This document shows, piece after piece, positions 33,310 through 44,689 of a DNA stretch of 64,000 nt. The notes under the pieces are model-generated. The model had not been told where the DNA came from and ran no database searches. It saw only the letters and a program-made list of their open reading frames with translations. A program made the translations under genes and the position numbers. This DNA comes from Delphinapterus leucas. Lineage: Eukaryota; Chordata; Mammalia; Artiodactyla; Monodontidae. Each line of letters opens with the position of its first letter. Positions within the stretch are counted from its first letter, which is position 1. The stretch is taken from NCBI RefSeq assembly GCF_002288925.2, contig NW_022098076.1:66305332-66369331 (forward strand), given 5' to 3'.

Positions 33310-33640
33310 AACATAATATCACAACTTATTTATCAATTACCCTGTTAATGAACATTTGTGTTGTTCTGACTTTTCCATAACTACTGGCAATGCTTTCATA
33401 GGCATCTTTGTTCATATTCCTTTGTGCACATGTCTGAGAGTTTCCCAAGGGTATATACTTTATTTTTTTTTTATTTATTAAAAAATTAGAGACTGATCCC
33501 AAACTCCCAATCCATCCCTCCCCCACCACCCCCCGCTCCTTGGCAACCACAAGTCTGTTCTCTATGTCTGCGAGTCTGTTTCGTAAATAAGTTCATTTGT
33601 GTCATATTTTAGATTCCACCTAAAAGTGATATCATATGCT
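33310..33640 (-). mobile_element. L1 3' fragments (antisense)
   Basis: An older part (33310-33455, 'tatttatcaattaccctgtt') abuts a younger L1 3' UTR part (33475-33640) whose landmarks are 'ggcaaccacaagtctgttct', 'aataagttcatttgtgtcat' and 'agattccacctaaaagtgat'. The younger part is the antisense of the region seen in sense orientation at 48560. Confidence 0.8.
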
Positions 33641-35141
33641 AACCCCTTATTTTTAAGATGAGAAAGCTGAGGCCTTGAAGTGGTCATCCTATCCAGAAGG
33701 ATGTGAAGACGATATTTTAGCAACCCTACTAGGCTGATCAAGAAAACTAGTTAATTATTTTGTGTATCTTAAATATAAATCCGTAAATATCAGAGCCCAA
33801 GAGGCACTAGTGTCCAGGGGTTGAGGCAAGGAAGGTGGTCGTGTAAAGAGAATGACAGCACCAGTTCCTCCTCCTTCACAGTTTTATCATTAGACCCCAT
33901 GAATGATATTGTGAAAGTTTGTTATGAGCAATAACATGCCACGTGAAGGTGAGGCTATATTTTTTTCTCCAGATTAACCAGGTAAATATTGGCCAATATT
34001 CTCAAAAATTGCTTGTGCTTAAGGAAGGAGTTTATCCTGTGCCCTAATACTCCTCTGGGTTCCGATTTCTCAGCTCTTGCAAGCTGACTAGGGTAGCACT
34101 AACATACAGCCAAGCCCTTTGTGGGCTTAAGCAAGAAGCCTTGAGGTATGGACCACAGGGCCCACGCTTGCTTCCCTGCCATAGGCAGATGTCTCTAAAG
34201 GACCAGAGGGCACCTGAGGGTGAGAAGCCAGGTTGAATGATAAGCTTAGTCCAGAGAAAGCTCTAAAATGAAGCTGGGCCATTGCAAATCTTCTAGGAGG
34301 CACAAGAATATTAGGTAAGCCCCGCCAAAGACCGATAGAACATACCATTAAATAAATAGAGGCGAATAACACATACTCTTGAAATGAAGATAAATGCATT
34401 TTAGCTTGATTTTATTTTCTCATTTTTCCTTAGTGGGTCAAGTGGCCCAGGAGTCCCCCAGTGGTATTGCTATTAATCATGGTCATTTACCTTCCAGAGA
34501 GGAAAAAATAAAGTCCAACCTGTGCAAGCTGTATTTCTAAAATTCTGATACATTTGGAAACCATAGCTTTATTCTTCCAAGTAATTACCAACTACAGAAG
34601 AAGAGAAAAAACTTATAATTAGGGATGTAATGTCAGACTTTGGCACTTTCATTTAGGACATTTATTCAGCCTTAAAAAAAAAAATTAGGTTTCCATTCCA
34701 GATTTGTTCCAGAGAAAGCTTTTCACTTTCCCTCCCGTGACATGGAATCTTAATATAACACACAGGGGCTACTGGGTAGAAAAAGAACAGAATCAGATGG
34801 GAATTTAGGGATCTACAATTACAATAAATATCACTCTGTGGACAAGGCAAGGATGACTTCTAAACATATCCCTCAGCCCTGCCCTTGCCACCGTCTCCAC
34901 CCGACTGGCTGCCTGTGTACAGATGTTGTAACGTCCTGGGTCTGAAGGACCGATGCCAGGCAGGGGGACCTGGTCATGCCTGAGGACAAACAGTGAAACT
35001 CAAACCTTCAGTTAGGGCAACGAGTACACACCAGCCAAGGTCCTCCTCACGCTTTCACCTTGGTATACATATTGCAAATGTAACTGTCCAATGTTAAGAA
35101 GAAAGCTCAGTGGTAAATTCTCATTCTAAAATAACAGTCTG
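33641..35141. other. Unassigned intergenic sequence
   Basis: About 1.5 kb in which I recognise no gene or repeat. The minus frame at 34127-34399 has no motif. Confidence 0.35.
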
Positions 35142-35463
35142 GGGCTTCCCTGGTGGCACAGTGGTTGAGAATCTGCCCGCTAATGCAGGGCACACGGGTT
35201 CGAGCCCTGGTCTGGGAGGATCCCACATGCCGCGGAGCAACTGGGCCTGTGAGCCACGACTGCTGAGCCTGCGCGTCTGGAGCCTGTGCTCCGCAACAAG
35301 AGAGGCCGCGATAGTGAGAGGCCCGCGCACCGCGATGAAGAGTGGCCCCCGCTTGCCACAACTAGAGAAAGCCCTCGCACAGAAACGAAGACCCAACACA
35401 GCAAAAATAAATAAATTAATTACTAAACGCCTACCCCCAACATCTAAATAAAATAAAATAAAG
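35142..35463 (+). mobile_element. CHR-type SINE (long form) with a short 3' extra segment
   Basis: Head 'gggcttccctggtggcacag', intact B box 'ggttcgagccc', long-form 3' body ending 'agacccaacacagcaaaaat'. Target duplication 'taacagtctg' at 35132-35141 and 35464-35473. About 25 bp of non-SINE sequence ('aaacgcctacccccaacatc', from 35424) lies between two A/T-rich tails inside the duplication, as in the copy at 4196. Confidence 0.93.
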
Positions 35464-35906
35464 TAACAGTCTGATAAAAGCAGCTCGTGATAGTCTATAA
35501 TAATTCAAGTCCTGTACATCCACGAGTGCCTCTGCTCGTAGCACGAACTTGATCCTTTTTCTCTTTCTCCCCCATTTAATCGATTCTCCACTTATTCCTC
35601 ACAAGAGCCAAAAATGGGTTTTAGGTTGCCAACAGTAATTTGTGAAATGTAAACTATGACAAGAAATAGAGGAGGAAATCGGGGTGAAAGGGGAATTGGA
35701 TTGCAAAAATGAGAGACAGCCAGGGATGAAGTTAACATTTGGAAACACAAATGAGAAGGTTCTCTTAAAAGCCAGAGGTTGGCTACAAACCCTGCTTTGG
35801 CTTCCTGAGTAAAGGAGGAAATGTGAGGAGTTGCAATAGTCACAGTGTCCAATAGTCAAAAGCATACTAGCTGCTCCTGAGAACTGACATTAGCTCCCCA
35901 TGTTTT
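35464..35906. other. Unassigned sequence between two opposed SINEs
   Basis: No repeat recognised. Overlapping minus frames at 35592-35865 are not supported. Confidence 0.35.
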
Positions 35907-36114
35907 TGGGTGTTTTTTTTTGCGGTACGCGGGCCTTTCACTGCTGTGGCCCCTCCCGTTGTGGAGCACAGGCTCCGGATGCGCAGGCTCAGCGGCCATG
36001 GCTCACGGGCCCAGCCGCCCCGTGGCATGTGGGATCTTCCCGGACCGGGGCGCGAACCCGCGTCCCCTGCATCGGCAGGCGGACTCTCAACCACTGCGCC
36101 ACCAGGGAAGCCCC
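35907..36114 (-). mobile_element. CHR-type SINE (short form)
   Basis: Antisense copy from the T-run to 'gccaccagggaagcccc'. Perfect 15-bp target duplication 'agctccccatgtttt' at 35892-35906 and 36115-36129. Body CpGs are largely intact, indicating youth. Confidence 0.96.
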
Positions 36115-36249
36115 AGCTCCCCATGTTTTATTTAGCTGGTACCCAACTTTTGACCATTGTTGCTTCTCCATTCTGTAGTACGCTGGAACAGGGAGATGAG
36201 GTAAGATATACATCACAGGCTGATTTGAGTCTGACATCTTGATGTAGTA

Positions 36250-36365
36250 GTCATTCCCAAATTAAGCTACAAAACAGAATTCATCTAGAGAGCTTTAAAG
36301 AATACACACTCTTGGGGCCCATCCATGAAGATTGTGATCTTGTAGGTATGGGGCCGAAACTGCGA
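36250..36365 (+). mobile_element. MER5-like DNA transposon fragment
   Basis: 'cattcccaaattaagctaca' through 'cactcttggggcccatccat' has the general MER5-type arrangement (non-autonomous hAT). Weak. Confidence 0.4.
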
Positions 36366-36489
36366 AATATACTTTTTTTTTTTTTTTTTCTCAAGGTGTT
36401 TCTGCTCCAGCAAGTCCAAAGACATATATTTAGAAAGTGCTGATGTCAGTTGTGGTGAGGGGGAAGTGTGGCACGTCAGGCTCTCCATG

Positions 36490-36985
36490 AAGCAGACTTA
36501 GAGCAGAGATTTGCGTGCAGAAAACTTACTGGGAGATGCTCTTGGGATCAGCATCTGTGATAGGTGAAGGAGGAAAGATACGGCAGAGAGAAAAGTTGGA
36601 CTGTGAGACAGTCACAAAAAAAAGGCCTCGGATGAGTCCAAGGAGAGATTTGGATCTAGAATAGCTCTGCATATTTGTCCCAATTAGGGTAAAGAAGATG
36701 GGCCTTTCTATTTCCTCACTGACCAGTCATGCAATGTGTGCACCCGGGGTCAGGGCGGGGTGTGAAGTTGGGTGCAGTGGCTCTCTCCGCAGAGGACCGT
36801 CTCTAGGCAGGGACTCAGTTATGAGCTGTCAGTTGCCGACGGTCTTAGCAGCTGCGGGAGTGAGTACTTCAGTCCTGAAAACGAGGAGCCGGGGGGCACC
36901 ACACAGCATCTACTGCAGTCTTCCTCTCAAGACATTCAGATCTACCTGCTTCATGTATGTCCTGGGAGCAGCTCATTTCATGTCC
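36490..36985 (-). mobile_element. Left (3') LTR of a probable ERVL-like provirus
   Basis: The block shares an ordered series of short matches with the right-hand block at 38479-38920. 'gttggactgtga' matches 'attgaactgtga'. 'ttagcagctgcgggagtgag' matches 'ctagcagctgggatacaagt'. 'acttcagtcctga' matches 'gcttcagtcctga'. 'caccacacagcatctac' matches 'gttcagcacagtgtcca'. The order and orientation are the same, as expected of two LTRs. A pyrimidine run just right of it ('ccctctttctcc', 36992 on) is a possible antisense polypurine tract. Ends are approximate. Confidence 0.45.
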
Positions 36986-38478
36986 TAGTGGCCCTCTTTC
37001 TCCAGGAGACAATTATAAGGGGAAGTTTAGTGGAGTAAATTGTAGCCCCTACGTCTGTCTGCCATCTCTAGGGATGTCTTATTCTTCTAAGCATCCTTAC
37101 AGCTTTCCAAGGGCCAGCCCCCCCTTGGCTGCCACTCTGTCCTTGCTGCTCATTGCAATAATTGCACCCACTTTGCTTCAGATGACTAAGCGCCACTCGC
37201 TCCCTCATCTTTATTTTTGGGGTCCAATGATCCCCATAGCTACCAGGGAGCTCAATTTTGTGATGATATCCCCTACAGTCAGGTAGGATCTACAGAGGTT
37301 GGCCGCCGCATAGAGTCTCAACAATGCTGCTGCCCTCTGCACCAGTGAATTCCTTCTTGTTTTGTTAAGTAGTATGCTTTCTGGGCCTTCTTGTGGATCA
37401 GAGTCATCTGGTGGATTTTCCAAGTTTACCTGGTATACCCATTATTGCTTACTTTTCTGATGCTTTTAATCCTTCCTTCAACCATATGGCACAGTATTTC
37501 TACATCGCTTAGTGTGGGCCATTGCTTTCCCTAAGCTCCTGAGAGGCCTCCTAGTAACCTATTATCACTGTCCAGCTGGGTCCTTGCCAAGTGTTAAATT
37601 CTATACTACTCTTGTACCTATAAATTCTCCCTTATCTGCCTTTATATTCCACCCACCCCCTTAATCCTTAGCATTCAGTCTCACACATACTCTCCTGGTC
37701 CCTGTCAGTACACATTGTCCCGGCACCATAGCTCCTTTGGCCTAGGACCCCATCCCCCCCTTAGCATGCCCAGCTCTTCCCAGGCCAAATTTTCTTGTGA
37801 CTTAATTCTAGTTATTTGAGTGCCCAGAAGGGGAGGTGAGGGAAGATGCTGAATGGAGTCCATGTTGTCTTGCAAGGGCAGGTTCTCTCTGCTTTGTCTT
37901 CCATCAGGAGGGGACGTAAGCCTTTAACAGGGAGGAGGAAGTCACTTCCACCGAGGGGTTGAGGGCATCTGGGGACTCAAGATTGTTGAGTGCATCAACT
38001 CTGATATCTCCATCTCAAGTCTCAAGGTCCCATCCTTTGCTAATCAGAGTCTTGGTCTTGGTGAATCAGAGCCACAATAGATACTGGATTATTGGGAGTT
38101 AATGCTACTCTTGTTCTTATAGGTCTTGGGCTTGATTCTCAGTTTTGTCTGTCCTCCAGTGGCAGGAGATTAGAGTCACTTTGCAAAGCAGGCTTTGGCT
38201 TTCACACTTAGTCTTTAATTGGTGATGAATTACCCTTATTATTACTCTTTCCTCTGTGTTTGGCAAATGCCTCATTTACTAGACAGGCTAAACATTCCAT
38301 TTTGCTAGCATGCCGTCCCAGTTCACCACCAGTGGAAGTTTTGCCACATGCTAGGTTGTATCCATGCTTTACCTACCGTCGATGACAGGGGTTATTATTA
38401 TTAACTGGTTCATGGGTGGTCCAGCTCCAAAATCTTATCTTTGACTCACTTTTTGGGACCACTCCTAATGCACCAACT
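36986..38478 (-). mobile_element. Internal region of the probable antisense ERVL-like element
   Basis: About 1.5 kb lies between the two LTR-like blocks. Read on the minus strand, the sequence right after the right-hand block begins 'gttggtgcattaggagtggt', reminiscent of a leucine-type primer-binding region of ERVL elements. No gag, protease, reverse transcriptase or envelope frame survives that I can see. The 70-codon minus frame at 37211-37423 shows no retroviral motif. It is therefore a decayed, internally deleted or non-autonomous element. Confidence 0.4.
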
Positions 38479-38920
38479 GTCACAGATCAGGTTCCTTGGG
38501 TGATAGTAATCTCTGGATAGACTCTTGTGGGAAAGAGAAAGAATCAGGAGTGAGTAGAGGAAGAAATTGAACTGTGATGCATTTATGACCAAGACCCCAG
38601 CCAATCCCATGGCTTGCTCTGGAGCTGGGGTGCTTCTGCAATATGGTCCGAAATTAGAGCAGGGGGCATGGCCTTTATATCATCGACAGTCATTCGATGT
38701 GGGCTGCTCCCAGGAAGGAAGGTGATGCAAATTTAGGTTAAGCAGTTTTCTTTAACAAAAACCAGGCTCTGCAGCAGGATTCAATATTGAGTTGGCAGCA
38801 ACCAACACTCCTAGCAGCTGGGATACAAGTGCTTCAGTCCTGAGATTGTGGAGGCCTCTGGACGGTTCAGCACAGTGTCCATTAGAGAAGGAAAAGCAAG
38901 CTGGGGCTTTGAACTTTGTC
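38479..38920 (-). mobile_element. Right (5') LTR of the probable ERVL-like provirus
   Basis: The block starts at 'tgtcacagatcaggttcctt', so its minus-strand end reads '..ctgtgaca', the expected CA terminus. It contains the same ordered landmarks as the left block. The outer boundary near 38920 is a guess. Both LTRs are well diverged from each other, which points to an old insertion. Confidence 0.45.
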
Positions 38921-39329
38921 ACTTACATAAAATAGGTGAAGTCTGATTTGTTTGCTGCCATATAGACTAACACAATATCACAGAATCATTCGAGATTGAG
39001 ACTTAGAAGACTAATGTAAATTTGGAGAGATGAAGGAGAAATTGTTGGATAGGACTCCAATTATATAAATCCAATTATATAATTACATATATCCAATTAT
39101 ATAGATTCTTCTTGATGGTGGTCACCTCTTTCAAATTCTCCTCTTCTCTTAGTCTAAGAGAGCCTGAGGTTATTAATTTCAGTTCCCCCAGGTCACTATC
39201 CTGTAAGCACTGTATTTTCTTAGAGAACACAAGAATCAACAGATGTGCTACCTGCCCTCCAGGTAAGTGGGTTGTAAGGCTATTCCCAGGCTTGATCAAT
39301 TGTAAATCGTTCCACTGATTTAATGAGAG
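38921..39329. other. Unassigned intergenic sequence
   Basis: A short 'ccaattatataa' triplication at 39057-39103 is the only visible structure. Confidence 0.35.
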
Positions 39330-39600
39330 CTGATTGGAGGGTGCAGGAGGGAAAGAAGAAGGGAAAACAGCACCACATTAGATACGTACAAATTATAAGA
39401 GGCATCTCAATTTCAGAAATGTCAAAATATGCATAATTATGATGTCCCTCAGTGAGGGGATAATACAGTATGAGGCGTGGTGAGTGCTATAATAAAATGA
39501 CACAATTATGGAAAAAGCCAGGGAAGGAGAGACCATTCTAGAAATAACAGGAAAAGCCTCAGGGGAGAGGTAAAATTTGAATAAGGCCTTGAAGAAAAAA
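39330..39600 (-). mobile_element. L2-like fragment (antisense)
   Basis: 'gtgagtgctataataaaatg', 'gaaaaagccagggaaggaga' and 'tttgaataaggccttgaaga' resemble the antisense L2 3' UTR. Diverged. Confidence 0.5.
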
Positions 39601-40335
39601 ATATAGCACACTTAAGAATGCCTGTGATTCTATGGTTGTTGACTTTTAAAACGTGTATTTATCTATTCATCCTGGTCTATTCTAATAGATGAAATCACAC
39701 TTTACTGTTCCACTCTTTATTTTAGCTGAATCTTATAGTATATTAAATTTGTGGGGATCTAATTATTGATCCACTTGCATTATATTGTTATTTGCTATTT
39801 AAGTGATATCTACATATCCATCATGTTATGGTGTCAAGAGACCTTACAGCAAAGGAAGCCTATTAAAGTATCAGCAGAGCAAATGGTGTTTACATTTGCT
39901 TTGCTACTTGTTAACATTTGCCATAGTGTTGTAATCTCCTAGTAACAACAGGGGCAAAATAATGAATTTATAGCTAGTATGACATAGATTCCTAAAATTT
40001 GCAGCAAAGCAGTGGATATAAAGGAATTCCCAGCTACTATCACATTACCTCTGTGATAGAACCAGATAAGGAAGAAATAAAATTATGTGATGAAACCACA
40101 ATATTTTGGCAAATCTTAAAACATTCTTGAGTTAAAGTGCCTCTTTATTCTACTTATAGAATTAATATGTGCTTCTTATTTAAAAATGTAGAAAATAAAG
40201 AGAAGTGAAAATTTGGATGAATTATTCACCCATAATTCTTGGTAAGGTAGGAACAGCAATATGGCAATTGAAAATAGAAATAATGCCTTAACAAAGTGAC
40301 GTTTGAATGTTATTATGGAAAACCAAGTCTCAGAT

Positions 40336-40373
<38 letters not shown>

Positions 40374-41659
40374 TGTATTCTATAGCTCAAGTCTTCTGGA
40401 AAATAAGACTCACTCCCCCCTCCCCCTTTCTTTTTTGTTTTTTTTCAACAAACTAACCCCTTGTGAATAACATGATAATCCACTTTTACTAGGCTTATAG
40501 AACAAGGAGCAAGAAAGGTTGCTATACCAACATGTGTGAAGCAGTTTTGAATATAACAGGAAATTCAAGATGATTTCAAAGCTGGTCTCACGGCACTATC
40601 CTGAGAACTATTGTTCTTCCCTAGAAGAAATGTCTGACATTGGCCCTGAACTTCAGAGTTGCTTCAGAGCCCCGCTCTCAGTTGTCATTGTTATTGTGGT
40701 GTATAACATATAATAAGATTTGTTGATTTAGGAAAAACACATCACATATAAAAACATCCATTTGTAACTATTTGACCAGTCTATCTATAAAGGGATTTGA
40801 TTACATCCCCTAAGTCTCTCTAAAACTAAATCTCCCTTGTGTTAGTTGTGGGTCTGCTCTGTAAATCTTAATGGAAGGAGTTAAGATACAAATGATCAGA
40901 GAATAGAAGCGGAACCTTGGGTAATATACCTATGCAGTGAATACTGATGATATGACAGAACAAGAGCCAAGTCCTGAAAGCGAGCTATATTATGGAGGCA
41001 GATGGTCAAACAAATATACGTCATTCACCATAACTTGGTCTAAACTAATTACCTAATGCAGGAGACAGATGTCTGGGTAGCTTCATAAATGATTTATGGG
41101 TGACTTTACAGTGTAACCAAAATTACGGCAGCTATTAAAATGCCACTGATTCCAAAAATAGGGGGAAAAAGTATGGTAAATAATATTTTATAATCATTTT
41201 TTCCCCTCAGGAATTCAAAGCATCTTATCAGCAGTAACATGTCACGTGCCTATTAATAACCATAAAATAGGACTATTTGTGAGATTGTTTACTCTGCATA
41301 AGTCATTGGGGTGCCTTTATTTAAATTATTGCTTCTGTGGACTAAATTGTATCCCTGTGACCTGCAAACATAAATGCACCTCTGAAGGTTTCCAGCGCCC
41401 AGGCAGGATCTGTTCTGATAAACACTGCAACGTTTACTGTATCCTTAAAAGGAAGCCAGTGGGAAAAGTAAGACCTGGTCTCAGAGAGGTGAACTCAGGC
41501 TTCTTAACTTCCAATTTAGTTTGGTCTCTGATGGATGAATATAGTGTCTGTGAAAACGTACGCATATAGTGTCTGTGCATTCGTTCTGGCTAATGAGGGA
41601 GCTCTGTTTTGATCACATAGAGTATATTTAACAAATCAGGTCTTCTAAGTGCTTTCTGC
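39601..41659. other. Unassigned AT-rich intergenic sequence
   Basis: About 2 kb, mostly AT-rich, with a CA microsatellite at 40338. The frame at 41246-41569 is cysteine-rich in its middle ('NYCFCGLNC', then 'CKHKC' and 'CSDKHCNVYC') but lacks a signal peptide, splice support or a recognisable family, and is not called as a gene. Confidence 0.35.
40338..40372. repeat. (CA)n microsatellite
   Basis: About 17 uninterrupted CA dinucleotides followed by 'ttgtattc'. Confidence 0.97.
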
Positions 41660-42690
41660 TTTCCTTTATTTTCCCTTATTATTAAGAAATGTATCTAACA
41701 TACAGGAAAGTATAGAGAGCAATACGACAAACACTGTTACCACCTACCATGGTTTAATAAACACTGGTATTTTGTCATGTTTACTTCAGATTTTTTATGG
41801 GGAAGTGACGGTAAGAACGAAACACTCTAAACAGAGTTGGGAAGGATTTTTCCAAGCCCATTCCTCTCCCCCCTCAAAGGAAACCCCTATCTTGAAGTTC
41901 ATGTGTGTTCTTCCTTTTCATGATTTTATATTCAGCTAGGTGCATGTATATGCATGAACAATCCACAGAATAGATACATAGAGCTATTCAGAATGTACAG
42001 AATAAATGGCATCATTACTATACGTGTTCTACAACTTGCTTTTTTATTCAACGTTATGTTTTCTAACCCCTTTCCATATTCATATGAGTGGATCTAGATT
42101 TTTATTTTAACTTTAGTTTAGAATTCCATTGTATGAGATATACTGTACTTTATTTATCCATTTCTCTATCCTTGAACATTTTTGTTGTTTCTAATTTTTC
42201 TTTAAGACCAACAATACTCCGGTATTTGCACCTAGAAGTGGAATTGCCCTTCCATATAATTCATCTTTTTTGTGTTTTTAAAAAATTTTATTTTTCATAC
42301 TTATTTGAGGGAGTTACTTAAATTTCTTAATACGATCTTGTTATTTTTATATACGGCAAATATCTCCTTAAAGTATACAGTTTATTTTTAAACATTGTTT
42401 GTGCTTTCTTTTGTTCCTAGTCAAATGTATCAATCCTTTCCTTTATAATTGGTGCTTTTTGTCTTGTTAAAGAAATCCTTTCTTATTAGATTTAGTAAAG
42501 ATAGTAACTTCTAATTTCTACTAAAACTGTTAGAGTTTTGTTTTTCACATTTAAATCTTCAATTCATTTGCGATGCTTGGGCATAGTGTGAGATAGGAAT
42601 CTAATTTAATTTTTTTTTCTATATGAAAACCAATTTACCCATTACCAGTTTTTGCATATTCCATTTTTTCTTACTGATCTGTAATGTCAC
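41660..42690 (-). mobile_element. Old L1 3' region (antisense)
   Basis: 'gaaatgtatctaacatacag', 'aaatggcatcattactatac', 'ccctttccatattcatatga', 'ttctctatccttgaacattt' and 'caatactccggtatttgcac' follow the antisense order of old L1 3' sequence. Extensively diverged; the right end may include a second fragment ('ggcatagtgtgagataggaa'). Confidence 0.65.
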
Positions 42691-42719
42691 CTTTTTCATA
42701 TGCCAAGTTCCTGTATAAG

Positions 42720-43080
42720 GTAGACATTACTAGCACTCACCAATATGTGGTTATCCTGTTCTTCCTGGATACTCCAAAGACACAACCTCCCAGCTGCTCT
42801 CCAGCTCTGCAGGGCCATGTAACTAGCAATGACCAATGGCCTGTGAGCAGTGTCCTGTGTCAATTCTTGGATGAGACTGAAAATTCGTTGATCAATCTCT
42901 CAGCTTCCCTGAAGAATGTTGAGATGGCAGAGCCACAAGGTAGAGCTGCCTGGATTGTTAAATCACCTCGTGGTCATCTGTACTAACAGTGGCCTCTGTA
43001 TGAGCAAGAAGTAAACTGTAAGTGCTAAACCTCTGAGATTTCAGGGCGTATTTGTTATTAGCTTATCCTGATTAATACAC
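42720..43080 (+). mobile_element. LTR-like element (MaLR-like)
   Basis: 'ggccatgtaactagcaatga', 'ctgtatgagcaagaagtaaa', 'acctctgagatttcagggcg' and the end 'tagcttatcctgattaatac' follow the order of a common mammalian LTR of the MLT1-like type. Confidence 0.6.
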
Positions 43081-43445
43081 CATGGTTCAGATTTTGGGTT
43101 CTCTACTTCCTTCCATTGGTCCCTCTGTCTAAGCACCCATACCACACTGTCTTTATTATTTTGACTTTATGGGAAGTCTTGGTTTCTAATGGAGCAAGTT
43201 TCCATCACCCTTCTCTTTCTTACCTTCTTTGGCTTTTTACTTTTCCAAATGAATTTTGGAATTATTATCAAAGGTAATGAAATTGCTGCTGAGGCTAAGA
43301 TGAGAATTTTATTAAATTTGTGCTTTAAGTTGGGAGGAAATGACATCCTCATTATATTGAGTCTCCTATCCAAAGGCATGATAAATCTTCTCCATTCGTT
43401 AGAGTTAACTGTATTAAAATGCCATTTTTGTAGATCAAAAATGTT
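43081..43445 (-). mobile_element. L1 ORF2 fragment (antisense)
   Basis: On the minus strand one frame still reads 'RRLNIMRMSFPPNLKHKFNK', followed by 'FIWKSKKPKK', the C-terminal third of L1 ORF2. It is diverged and truncated at both ends. Confidence 0.8.
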
Positions 43446-43454
43446 CAAAAAACA

Positions 43455-44680
43455 AAAGTAGACTTGAGCAAATGGAATGATATCTCTTGGTTTGCTTAGA
43501 TCATCTCAACATAATCAAGATGTTACTTGTCCCTAAATTAATTTACAAATTTAATGCAATCCTAATAAAAACACCAATACCAACAAGCTCTTTTTCACAG
43601 CTGGGTAACTTTCTAAACTTAATAGGAGAAAATAGACACATAAGAGTATTTAGAAAAACACTGAAATGGAAGAAATATGAGAGAAGACTAACTCTACCAG
43701 ATAACAGAGCACACTCCAAAGCCTCTATGATTAAAGTAGTATGGTACTGGTGCATGAATAGACAGAACAATGGAACAGAATAGAAAGTTCATACATAAAC
43801 CACCTACATGGAGAATTCTAGTACATGACAAAGGTATCTCAAGTTATTGGGACAAAGATTGGCTTCTTTCTTTTTTTTTTCTTTTTTAACCAAATGGTGT
43901 TGAGCCATGGCAACTGGATAACCACTTGGAAAAAGATAAAATTAGATTCATTGCTCACACTACATACAAGAATAAATTCCACATTAATTGAAGATCTAAA
44001 CATAAAAAATTTTCAAACTGAAAATATGTAATAAAGAAAAACTGAGAATTTTCTGTTTAATAATTGGTCAATATTCTTTTTTTTGTCTTATTTTATTTAT
44101 TTTTGGTTGCGTTGGGTCTTTGTTGCTGCGTGAGGGCTTTCTCCAGTTGTGATGAGCGGGAGCTACTCTTTGTTGTGGTGCACGGGCTTCTCGTTGCGGT
44201 GGCCTCTCTTGTTACAGAGCACAGGCTCTAGGTGCGCGGGCTTCAGTAATTGCGGTGCTCGGGCTTCAGTAGCTGTGGCTTGCGGGCTTAGTTGCTCCGC
44301 GCGGGGCATGAGGGATCTTCCTGGACCAGGGATCGAACCTGTGTGCCCTGCATTGGCAGGTGGATTCTTAACCACTGCACCACCAGGGAAGTCTGGCCAA
44401 TATTCTTAAAAAATGTCAATATCATGAAAGAAAAAAAGGAAAAAGTTGAGAATTTTTTACAAATTAAAGGAGAGTAAAGCAACATGATAACTAAGTGTAG
44501 TGCATGATTACTGGATTGGATCCTGTACTGGAGGATAAAGATACATTATTGAAACTTAAGAAGATTGTTGACTATGGATTTTTATTGACTAAGATTATTG
44601 ACTATGGATGGAAAATTAGGTAAAAATACTGTATCCTTGTTAAATTTCCTGATGCTGATAACGGTGCTATACATTGGTTA
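43455..44680 (+). mobile_element. L1 ORF2 end and 3' UTR (sense), interrupted by a SINE
   Basis: The plus frame reads 'MLLVPKLIYKFNAILIKTP', then 'SMIKVVWYWCMNRQNN', L1 ORF2 C-terminal landmarks. After the SINE at 44079-44394 it resumes with 'attggatcctgtactggagg' and 'gttaaatttcctgatgctga', an L1MA-like 3' UTR pattern. No intact frame. It covers the same ORF2 zone as the antisense fragment immediately left of it. Confidence 0.75.
44079..44394 (-). mobile_element. CHR-type SINE (long form), inserted in L1
   Basis: The antisense long-form copy runs from 'tttttggttgcgttgggtct' to 'gcaccaccagggaagtct'. Target duplication 'ggtcaatattctt' (44066-44078) versus 'ggccaatattctt' (44395-44407), one mismatch. 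The body is more diverged than the short-form copies and carries an extra 'ttcagtaattgcggtgctcg' type segment typical of the older long form. Confidence 0.93.
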
Positions 44681-44689
44681 TAAGAGAAT

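Noticed and set aside
43167..43448. 93-codon minus frame considered as a possible host gene
   Set aside because: It matches the C-terminal part of L1 ORF2 and is an L1 fragment.
43081..44680. Inverted L1 pair considered as a classic twin-priming 5' inversion
   Set aside because: Both arms cover the same ORF2 region, whereas twin priming would give contiguous, non-overlapping segments.
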